Part shown: piece by piece, positions 31,387 to 42,613 of the stretch
How the letters are laid out: each line of letters opens with the position of its first letter
Numbering within the stretch: the first letter of the stretch is position 1
Source of the DNA: Panonychus citri
Taxonomy: Eukaryota > Arthropoda > Arachnida > Trombidiformes > Tetranychidae
Length of the DNA stretch: 64,000 nucleotides
Direction: 5' to 3'
NCBI RefSeq assembly: GCF_014898815.1
Contig: NW_026515445.1
Location: 186,001-250,000 of the forward strand
The notes under the pieces: generated by a model
What the model was told of the DNA's origin: nothing
The model's database searches: none
Seen by the model: only the letters and a program-made list of their open reading frames with translations
Program-made: the position numbers and the translations under genes

Positions 31387-32191
31387 GGTAACCACTAAAG
31401 TTTTTTCCCTTTTTTGATTCTTAATGTTTGCAGATTGATAATTAGAAAATTAGACTTTTGTTGATTATGAAATTAAGTCTATTTTAAAGCTTAAATTCTA
31501 AGCTTTCGAATGATACTAATTTTATCAATTTTAAAAAAATAAAAAAATTATCATTAAAAATTTAAGAATAGGCCATTTCTCTGGTTTTTGGCGCTTCACT
31601 CGCCAGGTCACTTTTTTAGGCTTCGAAATGACCTGAAAATTTTTTTGATAAAATAAAATTATTATTTAATTATTGAACTTATTTGATTCGAAATTTGGTG
31701 AATTTTGATAATCAAATAGAGGAGAAATTATTACCTGAACAAAAAATGATTTAACATTAAATCTCCATAGAGAAGCATTTTGCACATTTTTCATAAAAAC
31801 CGGTAAATTTTACCATTGCGTAGCATTGGCGAAAATTGGTGTTAATTTGATTCTAAATGGCAATTTTCCTCTTTTTGATTATTAAAATTCACCAAATTTT
31901 GAATGAAATAAGTTTAATAATCAAATGATTTAATTTAATCAAAAAATTTTCAGGTCATTTTGAAGCCTAAAAGTGACCTAGGAGTGAAGCGCCAAAACCA
32001 GAGAAATGGCTCATTTTAAATTTTAATGATAATTTTTATTTTTTTAAAATTGATAAAATTCTTGTCATTCGAAAGCCTAGAATCTAAGCATTAAAATGGA
32101 CTTAATTTCATAATTAACAAAAATCTTATTTTCTAATGATCAATCTGCAAACATTAAGAATAAAAAACGGGAAAAAATTTTAGTGGTTATC
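31387..32191. mobile_element. Foldback element, 805 bp with ~330-bp arms
   Basis: The left arm (31387 to about 31735) is the inverted complement of the right arm (about 31862-32191) at high identity. Shared landmarks are AACCACTAAA at the ends, ATTCTTAATGTTTGCAGATT, and GGCGCTTCACTC / GAGTGAAGCGCC near the centre. The central ~125 bases are unique. No coding frame. Long arms and small loop fit a foldback-type MITE. I could not fix a target duplication. Confidence 0.85.
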
Positions 32192-32783
32192 ATACATGAA
32201 ATAATAATGAAATTTTATCATCTAACCAATGCGGAAGTTAATTTTCATTAAAAAATTTTGAGAAAGAAATTGCAAGGCCGTTTCCGGAATGGGTCGGAAA
32301 ATCAGAAAATGGCCTGAAATTCCGTTAAAATAGAAGTAATCTTCACTAATATTTATCATAAAGGTAGCATTTAAGAGTGAATATTTTGTCCAGGTTAATA
32401 TTATATTCTGAAAGATCATGATGAGAGAATTCCCAATATACATGCTCTTTGATTTTTATTCTATGACCTTTGCTTGACGCTGTAAAATGGCTTTGAACTT
32501 TTTGTCAGTTTTTCGCGATTAACTTCAGTTTTAACGCAAACTATTGAACTCAGTTTTTTATTCTCTATCTAAAAAAGTCTTCAAAATTTATTTTCATCGA
32601 TAGACAAAAATCAGCCTTAAATGCAGGTTCTCGTGGGTATCTCTTGATTATCTTATCATTGATAAATTGTTTTTATCACTCTTTCTGCGCAAATAATTTA
32701 AACCATTGTCAAACTCATTTTCTCCGACTGTATAATGTTGCTACTAATCAATTAGAGTTATTATTACATGAATATATTCCTTT
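32192..32783. other. Intergenic, no gene seen
   Basis: AT-rich. The 73-codon frame at 32222-32443 has no recognisable feature. Confidence 0.45.
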
Positions 32784-33640
32784 TTATGATGTTCTAAGCT
32801 GTGATGATTGTTGAAAAGTTAATCCTTTTCTTTTAAGCCCTGGGCGAATATGTGATCTATTTAATGTTTCATTGATTTTGATCATCTCATGGTCTTCATG
32901 CACTTTATGCGATGCAACAGACCGATCGTTCTGCCAAATCAGCTCAACTGAAATATTGAACTGAGTTTTGAAATGATCTATCCCACCAGTACCAGAGACC
33001 ACTACACAACGAGCCATATGACGACTTTTAAACGATAATATTGATTTGCTTGCATCACTATACGATTTGTAGTATTCGTCTTCGATTGCCATAGGAATAA
33101 TGTTCATTTTTCTCTTTCGAACTGATTTTCCACATCAAGTTCTAATAATATTTTGCTTACATATTCAGGCGGATTTTTATCATACTCACTCACGATCGAT
33201 ACATTAAAAAGTCCAAGATTATTTTTGGTTTCCACGACTAATCGAGCCATCTCTACGCATTCAAAGTTAATCCAACAGCAATGCTATCACAATCAAAGTA
33301 AATCGCTTCTCTTGATCCTCCAATGTAACCAAAAGTTTCACCAAAAGTAGCTCTAACCATATTCTCATGTAAGTTATCAGGTATTCCGGTGATCTTAACA
33401 GCGACTACGTTCACACGACAAGTTATCGATACCAATCCATTTGGTGTAATCCTGTAAGTTTCATCAGCAATCGCGTCAAGTAAACAGGAAAATGAATCTT
33501 CCCTATGACTCCCTCCCCCTATCAACACGATGACACTTTGATCTTTGAAAATTGAAACGAATTCATCAATAAACTCAATCAATTTGAGATCCGATACCTC
33601 TAACAAAAACAGAAGTAAACTTCACTTCATTCAACTTTTC
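32784..33640 (-). pseudogene. Type 2 NYN pseudogene
   Basis: Readable pieces are the C-terminal half (32784-33107, SKSILSFKSRHMARCVVVSG) and the middle (33253-33606, from DLKLIEFIDEFV through the first RRM-like region). The ITGDGDF active-site segment is deleted, joining VIVLIGGG directly to the HREDSFSCLLDA region. The N-terminal DIEN region is missing and frame breaks separate the pieces. Confidence 0.88.
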
Positions 33641-33893
33641 AACCAACTCATGCATAGCAACAATCTTTGAAACTGCTATCAATAACTTATTGATTACTCA
33701 CCTGTGAGAATTAGTCACAAACAAATAGACACAATGTTACCTTTATTTTTGATTAATTTGCATTTGGTTTATACATAAAATTCATTTGAATAAATGCTGT
33801 TTCGTTTATAATTATCTCTCACACGAGTACTGTAATTACATAATTAAACAACCCAATGGTTAACAGAGATTAATCACGGAAAGATATTTAATA
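33641..33893. repeat. IR 3' flank module
   Basis: About 200 bases matching the sequence downstream of the other IR-like copies (also near 23480, 24750, 26250, 28340, 30850 and, inverted, 27700). Always contains CTTTATTTTTGATTAATTT. Confidence 0.65.
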
Positions 33894-35114
33894 TTAATTT
33901 TGTGATTTAAATTTGATGAGAAAAACTTCGAGTAGAAATAAGATAATTGCAAGAAAAGAAAGTGATAGGTATAGATACATTAGATCAGTGAAATTAGAAT
34001 AAGTGATTGGACTGTATGACCCTTCAGGTTGAGCACCTAATTCCTCATAACGCCAACACATTGGAAAGAGAAGTCTTTCAATTTTTGCATCGTCTCGAGT
34101 TTCGAGCATTTTTTCAGAACCGACGGTCCAAAGCTTTTGTTCAAGACCAGAATAAGAAGCTCTGATAATCCTACGTTTCTTGTCACCATCGATATTTTTA
34201 TGGTAAAATAATGCAGCTAATCTTTCAAAATATTGACCTGAACCAATATGATATAAAAAATTACTTTTTTGATTTTTAGGGAGATTATAATTAATCATGT
34301 TATGCACTTTACAATAATATTTCAGCAGATATACAACGTTAACGTCTTTTTGAAAGAATGAAACAATTGACTTATTAAACGTTTCATAGATATATGTTTT
34401 GAATGCCATAAGGCTCACAGGATAGAATGGGTTTTTTAAGCCCATGGATTCGTTTACAAACCGATAACAACTCTCTTTGTGTGCTGAACAATTGATTTCT
34501 TTTCGAGAAGTTAAATCAGACCACGTATTCAATGGTGCTGGACGTGAAGCTATCGAATACTGTGTAGTAAACGATGCAGAAAATAAATGTAATATGTAAT
34601 GAACTGAGAAAGAGCAGGTTAGAAATATGAATAACCCAAATTTACCTTTGATGTTTGCCAAGAGATACTTTATGATCGAAGGTGGATAAAGGGTAGAAAC
34701 ATCACTTCCGATATCTGATTGAACAAAATATATTATCAAAGCGAGAACTGTTAACAGGACAGCGAAGATGAAAACGGAATGGTTAACTATCTCAAGTGAA
34801 GATAATATTCCTTTGTTAATTACATCAGTTGACGAGTTTGGGTAGATATTCCAAAAGACACAACTGACACCTCCAACTACTGGCCCGACTGATATATTGA
34901 CCTCTGTACCATCCAGAAAAGATAAAGATCCATCCGGAAAAATCATATCCACTTTACCTGATTTGAGGAGCGAAATATCATCGTACTCACCATCTGAGTT
35001 GTTAACAAATAGTCTGGGAACATTATTTATATGTAGTATATTTTTGACGATAAAATCCTGAAAGTGGGGCTGATAAGTTGATAGAACTTTCAAAATATTT
35101 TGAGAATTATTCAT
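33894..35114 (-). CDS. Divergent ionotropic receptor (IR/iGluR-like channel subunit)
   Basis: Single exon, 406 aa, intact. Same architecture as the 16854 gene: S1-like region with LLKSGKVDMIFPDG, helix at about 106-131, M3-like helix leading to FSASFTTQYSIASRPAPLNT, S2-like lobe with paired Cys, and a final helix (LMYLYLSLSFLAIILFLLEV). Differences from the 16854 copy are concentrated in the S2-like lobe (about residues 225-275), the part that would contact a ligand. It lacks a signal peptide and amino-terminal domain. Flanked by the standard IR 5' and 3' modules. Confidence 0.65.
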   Translation of the reverse strand: MNNSQNILKVLSTYQPHFQDFIVKNILHINNVPRLFVNNSDGEYDDISLLKSGKVDMIFPDGSLSFLDGTEVNISVGPVVGGVSCVFWNIYPNSSTDVINKGILSSLEIVNHSVFIFAVLLTVLALIIYFVQSDIGSDVSTLYPPSIIKYLLANIKGKFGLFIFLTCSFSVHYILHLFSASFTTQYSIASRPAPLNTWSDLTSRKEINCSAHKESCYRFVNESMGLKNPFYPVSLMAFKTYIYETFNKSIVSFFQKDVNVVYLLKYYCKVHNMINYNLPKNQKSNFLYHIGSGQYFERLAALFYHKNIDGDKKRRIIRASYSGLEQKLWTVGSEKMLETRDDAKIERLLFPMCWRYEELGAQPEGSYSPITYSNFTDLMYLYLSLSFLAIILFLLEVFLIKFKSQN

Positions 35115-35639
35115 TATGTATCACAAAAAGAAAATATCAACAGAAATTCATAACATCAAGAATTTTAACTGAGTACGTCGAGTAGAAAACAGCAACCGAT
35201 CTAATAATTATTAAAATTTTGAGTTTATAATCTGAATCGATATTCCGAATTGACCAGCTATTTATCTTTTCTGACTTTTCGGTGCCAATATAATAATAAT
35301 CATTAATCTTTACGCTTCCTTTAATAGAAAATGAAACAAAGTTATTCAATTAAGAGTTTAGTAAAAAGATTCAATATGATGAAAATTACATCAAAAATAG
35401 ATTAGAATAGTAAAGCCAAGAGACACAAAGCATGAAATGACTTTTTCTACAATAACCATTATTATCCACTAAGAATAATCAAATTATTTAATTTTTTTGA
35501 TAGAATATTAGTTGGAATTGATTGTGAAAAATTGATCGACTTTAGAACGATCGATCTCCAATAGAACTTAAATTTCTCATAGAAATTGAAAATTCAAAGA
35601 TAATAAGTAAAGAAAAAATTGATGGATTAATACAAGTTT
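35115..35639. other. IR 5' flank module
   Basis: Matches 18072-18550 and 29807-30250. The short minus frame at 35137-35349 lies in this repeat and is not conserved in the other copies. Confidence 0.6.
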
Positions 35640-35975
35640 CCTCGCGAACGGAATGAATCTATTATTAACAATGATATTTAACAATGAACTTTCCAACAAC
35701 ATGACCGGGTGGATTACTAACAGATTCCACTTAGAGTGTATTTGCACTAAAACGTTACTTATGATTTCGACTCGAAGCTAATTCTTTACTTTCAAATCGA
35801 ATCCAGGTACAGAATTCATCATATTGATAACTAACGTTAGATGAAGGTAGATTGATTGAGATGCTAAATGATTTAATTTTATCGTGATTTAATTCAAATT
35901 GAGTCCTTTTACACACCAGAGATAATAGTTTGTAACTAAGAACTAATTCTATTAATCCTCGATATTTAATCACTT
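35640..35975 (-). pseudogene. Decayed NYN-family RRM-like remnant
   Basis: The minus strand reads FCTWIRFESKELAS, then a stop, then NPPGHVVGKFIV. This is the order found in the first RRM-like region of the NYN proteins (WIGFPSKELA followed by YPPSFIMNKL). No NYN domain remains. Confidence 0.6.
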
Positions 35976-36251
35976 TGTTTCTATTAAGGTGATTAGTTAA
36001 TCGGCTAGTTGGTGAAATTGGTCAAAATGCAGAGTCAAAGTAACAGCAAGTCAATATAGATGAAAATTATGATAGAAAACTGATTTAAAATGGTTAACAC
36101 TTATAACAATCAACTTGATTTAGTTGCTATTCGATTCACCTACATGTCCAGAGAGCAAATCTCAAAAGAAGGTGTCATCTTGAACAGTCGAGTGTAAATT
36201 CAGTAACAATTTAATTTTTGTATTTTTTACAATTTAAGTAATTTTTTATCG
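35976..36251. other. Intergenic / 3' flank of lipocalin gene
   Basis: AT-rich. The lipocalin 3' untranslated region should lie at the right end. No clear AATAAA was seen on the minus strand. Confidence 0.45.
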
Positions 36252-37137
36252 CTAATAATTAGCTGGACAATTAACGGTACTTGGGAAGATTAATTTACTT
36301 TTACCAACTCCACCTGAAGTCAAGGTTTTAATCAATTGAGCTTGAAGAGCATGATCGATTGTTGGAGTTCGAGAAAGGATCCAAGCAACACCTAAGCCAT
36401 TACAATTAGAATTAGTTTTAGTACCTAACAATTTACTAAGTTTCACACACAATTAGTGTTCTTTCAACAATTGTATACTCACGAACTCTGACCAAAAGGA
36501 AAGGGAACCAATAGCCCAATGGAGGGAAAAGGCCACAGCCAAGGACAACGGCGTAATTATCGTAATCGGTATCAAGAATGTTGAAACCATAGGGATCTTT
36601 TCAAACGATTGAAGTGAATCACAATTAATTGAATTATCAAAATAGTCTAAGGTCAACTTGTCATATTATCAAAATACTTACATTCTCCATACTCTAAGAG
36701 GAAATTATCATCCCAAGTTTCAAGATTTCCAATGTAAACGTATTCCAATTTACCACTTGAAAGAAAATTAAATTAATCAACGAAAAATTTAATAACAATC
36801 AAGTTTAAACTTACGTTTTATCGTAACCAGTTTGGGTCACTGGATGTCCAGATAAATAGGAGGTTTGAGATGAGATGTTGAAAGTTACACATGTTTCGCC
36901 AGCGACGACACCGTTTTCAACTCTTGCGATTTCGTACCATTTACCATAAAACTGTGGACATTTAGATTAATTAATCGACCAAATTTGGATGATTTAATCA
37001 AGTAAGAAAAAAATTCTAACCTTATCCATTTGAAATTGAGCTGGACTCTGGTCAAGTGGACATGTACCAATATCGTAGATTTGACATGAGGCCAAACCAA
37101 CAAGTGAGATGAAAGCGATCACAATTTTGCAAATCAT
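36252..37137 (-). CDS. Lipocalin (apolipoprotein D-like), five exons
   Basis: Exons inferred: 37137-37021, 36951-36815, 36755-36682, 36596-36483 and 36424-36252. Lengths sum to 615 bases (204 codons plus stop) with consistent phases and GT-AG ends; the acceptors at 36597 and 36425 are the weakest calls. The product starts with a signal peptide (MICKIVIAFISLVGLASC), then CPLDQSPAQFQMDK, the lipocalin motif FYGKWYEIAR, a sequon (NIS), the typical LDTDYDNYAVVLGC block, and a WILSRTP segment as in apolipoprotein D. It should be a secreted beta-barrel carrier of small hydrophobic molecules. It lies head to head with a second lipocalin at 37787, 649 bases apart. Confidence 0.85.
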
Positions 37138-37786
37138 TTTGATTTTCTGTTTAACTGTAACAATCAACTAGGCTTACAATTAAATAAGTTACTCAGATTT
37201 GACTGTTTGTTAAAGTGTAACAATTTATAATTGAAATAGAGATTGAAAAGTTAATCAACTGAATTGACAATTTATCAATCATTGATCATGTGGTGATTAC
37301 TGAGTCCGACATCAGTTCAATTCAAGTCATTTATATTAATTGTTAAGTTATTAAAACAATTAAATCAATCAACGAGATTAAGTTTCATATGAGTGTTGGT
37401 AGAAATTAATTGTTGGAAATGATTATCATTGATTAACAAAGCAAATTAATAAAACAAAGTAATAAGATAATCAATTGATTATCAATGATTCCCAACTGAA
37501 TAATTACAATTTTCAAAGCTGGTTAATCAATCTGATCACTTGACAATTAACTTGATTATCAGGCTCAAAATATAAATCTACCATTGTGATTACTTTTCAT
37601 CACAATTATAAGACAATGTAAATGATTAATTTAATTGTGATTAACTGGTAATAAACTAACTTCGTACTCGTTTTAATCAAACCTTTGATTATTGAGGCAA
37701 AAAACCCAATCATAAATAGTAATTAAAACATCAAATAATATTTGTTGAAACAATCAAGTTGATTTAACTACAATTTAGAAATTAAA
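37138..37786. promoter_or_regulatory. Shared 5' intergenic region of two lipocalin genes
   Basis: TATAAA-type boxes face outward: 37330-37335 (minus, toward the 37137 start) and 37571-37576 (plus, toward the 37787 start), each about 195-215 bases from its ATG. No coding frame. The assignment of the boxes is inference. Confidence 0.4.
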
Positions 37787-38634
37787 ATGATTGGTAAAAC
37801 TTTAATTGCTCTGTTGATTGTTACCATAATTGGTTCAGTCCACTCAGATATCCTTTTATCTGGACCATGTCCATCAGTTCCGGTTCCTGATGACTTTTCA
37901 TGGGATAAGGTAAGAAACTATATAAGATTAGTTAATTGTTTCATCTAACTAATCATCTATGTATTGTATTAAAATTGTAATAGATTCAAGGATCTTGGTA
38001 CGTAATTAAATCAACCACAGACTCTAAAGGTGAATACGACTACTGTCCAGTTGATAAATATCGAGTATTGGACAATAATACAATTACTTATACAAATCAA
38101 TTTAGTTTAGAAGGGTAAGTGATTAGTTAATTGTGAATGAAAGTGACATAATTAATTGTTCCCTATTATTATTTGAATTGGATAATTGGATAGTTACTTA
38201 CGTGGTCAAGGTGGACCTGGTTTAGTTGACCCTTCACAAAAAAATAAGATTTCAATCAGATTCAGACCAAGTGAGTTTTCATTTAGATAATTATTAAATA
38301 TAATTAACTAATTGTTGTCAAATTCTGTAGAGGCTTCAAGTTTTGATCGTTACATTGCCGCCACTGATTACAAGACTTATATTGCTGTTTTTGGCTGTAA
38401 ACCAAAGGGATCTAAACAACATGAAGGTAAATTGTCACAATTAAATTTGAGTATTCACAGACTAATCTAATTGTTGATTTAATTATAGTATATGGACGAA
38501 TCTTATCCAAAGAGCTAAATGCTCCAGCCGAATCTAAATTAGCCGCTTATTTGGCCCTTCAAAATTTGGGAATTCCAGCTACAACTCTGATAAATGCTGA
38601 CCAAGACTGTGAATTTAATCCTTCGATATTGTGA
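37787..38634 (+). CDS. Lipocalin (apolipoprotein D-like), five exons
   Basis: Exons: 37787-37909, 37984-38114, 38194-38270, 38331-38426 and 38489-38634, 573 bases in total (190 aa), all GT-AG with matching phases. Signal peptide MIGKTLIALLIVTIIGSVHS, then CPSVPVPDDFSWDK, the lipocalin G-x-W motif (IQGSWYVIKS), YIAAVFGC-like strand (YKTYIAVFGCKP) and a C-terminal Cys (DQDCEFN). Compared with its neighbour, the LDTDY block and WILSRTP are replaced by ATDYKTYIAV and VYGRILSK, so the paralogs are old. Secreted ligand carrier; in spider mites lipocalins are often linked to xenobiotic response. Confidence 0.85.
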
Positions 38635-38656
38635 AAAAATATGTTATCGTGATTAC

Positions 38657-38662
38657 AATAAA
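38657..38662 (+). terminator. Poly(A) signal of the plus-strand lipocalin
   Basis: AATAAA 23 bases after the stop codon. Confidence 0.65.
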
Positions 38663-40622
38663 CTGATTTTCAATACTCATAATTTCAAGTGATTTTTTGT
38701 CTAAAGTTTCGATTGTCTTGATATTTACCAATCGAAAGGTGATTTATTGGATTAATGGTGAAAAAAGTCCATCAGATTTTCCATTCGGTTGAACCGTTGT
38801 AACATTTGACGAAACGATCATAGAAACTTCAAAACTTGGCATAAACATTTTCAATCAACCATTTAGATTGTTAGGGTTATTATTGATCTGCAATTTATTA
38901 GATTAATTCAGTTTTATCGAGTCATTAAAAACTAATAACATTCTCATTTCGTTCCGCAAAACTTTTTGTTGCTTTCGAATAGTTCGAGACATGAACGGAG
39001 AGAAAGAAAGAAAGAAAAGAGACAGAAAGAAATTGATTCAACATTCGACATTCTTCTCTCTTTTCTCTCATTTTCTTACTCACGCACTTCATATAAGCTC
39101 CTGAGCACTTTCACTGATCCATTTTATTCGTTCATCAGAAAATCTGATAAACTGATTCTCAGATCACATTCGCACTATTCTTGCGCGTTGTAGTATTTTC
39201 GCTCAATTTTTCGATACTAAAATGATTGAAAATCAAATGGAGATATGGTCATATGGATTTTGTCAATATTCATTATCTAATGATCAAAGGACCTGATCCA
39301 TTTCTGCCCCCAACTCAGATTTTCGATTTAATTTGTACATTTAATTTGTAAGTAAGCTCAACACAGTCGATAGACATTTGGCTGCTCTACAGTTTATCGC
39401 AAAAATAACCGCTGATTTTGACATACTTTTTGCAGCTCAAAAAATTGGCGAAAACTAAGGTTATTTTTGTTAACCTTTTTAACCGGAATTATATCGGGAA
39501 AGCTTTCAAATATCATGTACGCGAAAAATTTTGATTCTATCTTTTATCATCAGGCTGTAAAAGGCCTTTTCCCGCTCCGTCAATAGTTTTATTTGAATAT
39601 CTCGAAAACGCAGTTCGATAGGTAAACTTTTTATTTCGATTTACGGTAGAGAATTTAAATGTCTATCGAATGTGTTTAGTTTCAGTTTTCCGTTTTCATT
39701 AATAAACGAAAAGGTCACTTTTTAAGGTCTATTTCCGTTTAAGCGGCTACAACCAAAAGATTTAAGATTTAAAAAGTAGATATTAATAAAGATCATAAAA
39801 TTGTCTATTGAATGGTGTTATTAAATTTTTTCTATGTATGATAGTTTGGCCACAAAATCACTTCAAAGTTTCCGTCGAAAAACCCGTTTTACGCGAAAAG
39901 TATAAGTCCTAGAGATCTTTATTTGAAACAAAAGGTCAATAATTTGTGACGTGTCTAAAAAACTCATTTCCAAAACTATTCATGAGGGGGCAAAATCCCT
40001 ATGGAAGATGATCATGTCCTTTATCTTCATTTTCAGGTAAAATTGAGCTACATTATGAGCTCCCATTTTCTTCAATTGCTATTCTTTAGAATCCTCGTAG
40101 TTTTGGCTCAACCTTTTTCTGAAAATTTCGTTTATCTTCAATGTAGATGACATTTGAAAAGATTAAAATCTTAATCTGTGATTAACAATCAATTTAATCC
40201 AATTGGGTTTGGAAGTAATGGAAATTAGATTAATAAGTTTATGCGCACTGATTTAATCAATGCAAACTTAATGAGTGGATGTTTGATTAACATGATAACT
40301 TATAACAATAAGAATTAAATTGTTCGGGTACTTTGGACATTGATAAAAGCTAATTAACAAAAGTCTTCATTCAACTGCCTAAATTTTTTCCTTGATTGTC
40401 TTTTCACTCTCTCTTCCTCTCTTTAATCAGTTAATTGTTAGTTCCATCCATACATTGTCAATGTGATTTTAATCAATTAAATACCATAAAACATTGACAA
40501 TTTATCTCATTTTGATTATTCATCACTATTCAGAAAAAACAACTAATAATTGTTTAAGTTTCGTCTTCAAATAATTAGTTAATAATATTCATTTAAGTGA
40601 TTAATTTTCAAAGTTAATTGTG
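38663..40622. other. Intergenic, no gene seen
   Basis: AT-rich with a purine-rich tract near 38995-39030. The 75-codon plus frame at 38966-39193 is low complexity. The right end is the UGT promoter region; I see no clear TATA box. Confidence 0.5.
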
Positions 40623-42146
40623 ATGGCTGAGAAGAAATTAAAAATCCTTTGCTCGGCAATGGACAGGTAAGTGTTTTTGATTCCCAATCAATGGATTTAA
40701 TTAGATTAACTAACAATTAACTGACATGAAATTACTTCAATTAGCCAAGGGCATGTGAACGCAATCCTTGGGATGGCAAAGATTTTGGAGTCGAGAGGTC
40801 ATCAAGTTATAATGACCCTTGCCCCTGGATGGGAATCTTTGATTAAGAAACATAACTTTGAATTCATCCCTCTTGATTTAAAGGAAACTACAGCAATTAA
40901 TAAATCATCAACAACTAATGGTGATAAAGTTGATGATTGTAAAGGTGATGAATCAAAAGAAAGCAAAGTTAATGGTGATGAGAAAGCAAAATCAACCGAT
41001 GAAGCACCGAATGCAAAATTAATTGGAATAATTAACGATGGATTAAAGCAATTGAGATTATCTCCCATGGATTCAGTTCGTAATCCAGATCCAGGAGCGG
41101 TTGATCGGTTCATTGATTGGTACTCTAAACAATTTGCGTTCGACGAAGCACTTAAACAAGTAATGAATCAAATTAAACCCGACATGATAGTTTTGGACTT
41201 TATGATGAGACTTCCATGTTTAGAGGAATCGACGATTCCATGGGCACAATTGTGGTCATGTAACCCAATCATGTTGTACCATGGACACTGTCCACCAGCA
41301 ACCACAGGATTTGCAACTGACAGTCCTCGTGAACTTTGGGACGAGTTCAAAAAACTCCAAGATGCCAACAATAAGCCGATCATTGATCACATCAACTCCT
41401 GGTTCATAAGTAAAGGTTCAAAACCTTACGGACCAGATGAGCCGATTCCGATCGGAGCTTCACCTTATATGAACATTTACACTTATCCCGGTTTTCTTGA
41501 CTATAACGATATCGCCCCTCGACCCGCCAAATGGTTCAGAATGGACGCTTCGATCAGGGAACCAGACGATTCCACTCCCTTTGTGATACCAGAGAAATTA
41601 ATCAACAAACAAGGTAAATTAATCTACTTTTCCCTTGGTTCAATGGGCTCAGTTGATTTGGAGTTAATGAGACGAGTGATTAGTGTATTAGCTAAATCAC
41701 CTCATCGATTTATCATCTCCAAAGGTCCTTATCATGATCAAATTGATTTACCAGATAATTGTTGGGGTGAAAAGTATGTTAATCAAATTGCGATTTTACC
41801 TCATTGTGATCTGGTTATCACCCACGGCGGGAACAACACCCTCACCGAGAGTCTTTACTTTGGTAAACCGATAATTGTGATGCCATTATTTTTCGATCAA
41901 CTTGACAATGCTCAAAGAATCAAGGAGAAAGGTGTTGGCCTGCGAATCGACACTTACCACTTCGAGGAGTCTGAACTTCTTGAGGCTATCGAAAAGCTTT
42001 TAGTTGATCAACCGTTGAAAACTAAATTAGCGTTAATTGCTGCCACTTTAAAAGCTTCAACCACAACTGAAACTGTCTGTCAGTTGATTGAAAAAACTGT
42101 AGCCACCGGTAAATCACCATTCGGTGATGATCAGTTTGATAATTAA
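40623..42146 (+). CDS. UDP-glycosyltransferase (cytosolic, spider-mite type)
   Basis: Two exons: 40623-40666 and 40745-42146, 481 aa. The phase 2 intron falls inside the serine codon of MDSQGHVNAILG. The N-terminal acceptor-binding half starts with KILCSAMDSQGH and has a Lys/Asp/Glu-rich insert at about 75-107. The C-terminal donor-binding half has LIYFSLGSMG, a PHCDLVITHGGNNTLTE signature and MPLFFDQLDNAQRI, the UGT signature that binds UDP-sugar. There is no signal peptide or C-terminal membrane helix, unlike usual animal UGTs but like the spider-mite UGT family thought to be of bacterial origin. Predicted to conjugate small lipophilic compounds in the cytosol. The 3' neighbour is a paralog sharing a nearly identical block. 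Confidence 0.92.
41625..41885 (+). repeat. Tract shared with 43563-43823 (gene conversion)
   Basis: 261 bases with five mismatches by eye between the two UGT genes, covering LGSMGSVDLELMRR through the HGGNNT signature. Sequence on both sides is much more divergent. Confidence 0.88.
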
Positions 42147-42539
42147 TCCAATACCAGATTGTACATCAATTTGATTATCAGTGAAAATTATTTTCCATTA
42201 CAAGATTGTAACAATTAAATTGTCATTGAACTAATTAACTGGTTCAAACTGAACCTCAACTGTGATTCTGTGATTAAATTAAATCTAATCGTTAACTACT
42301 GATCACAATTTACTCACCTGATATTGATTTTATAATAAATTGATTATTTACAATTGTATCTTAATTATATTAAAATAATACAAAGTTAATTTTGAGAATT
42401 AGGAAAATATCAATCAAAATCTATTGTTTAATTGTTATCATTATATTGATAACAATTGTTGGTTCTTAACATTGAACTTTGATATCTAATTGAAGTGCAA
42501 TTTATATGTTAATAGATCACAATTAAGTTGATATTTGAG
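42147..42539. other. Intergenic between UGT genes
   Basis: AT-rich, no gene. Ends at a TATA box. Confidence 0.5.
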
Positions 42540-42547
42540 TATAAAAA
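42540..42547 (+). promoter_or_regulatory. TATA box of the second UGT gene
   Basis: TATAAAAA lies 74 bases before the ATG at 42614, giving a predicted leader of about 40 bases. Confidence 0.6.
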
Positions 42548-42613
42548 GCCAAAAGACAAAATTAAAGTTAATTGTTGTTAGAAAAGTGATTGAAAACTAA
42601 ATTAAATCAAATC

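Noticed and set aside
40802..41383. Minus-strand frames within the UGT gene
   Set aside because: Antisense to a UGT with clear motifs.
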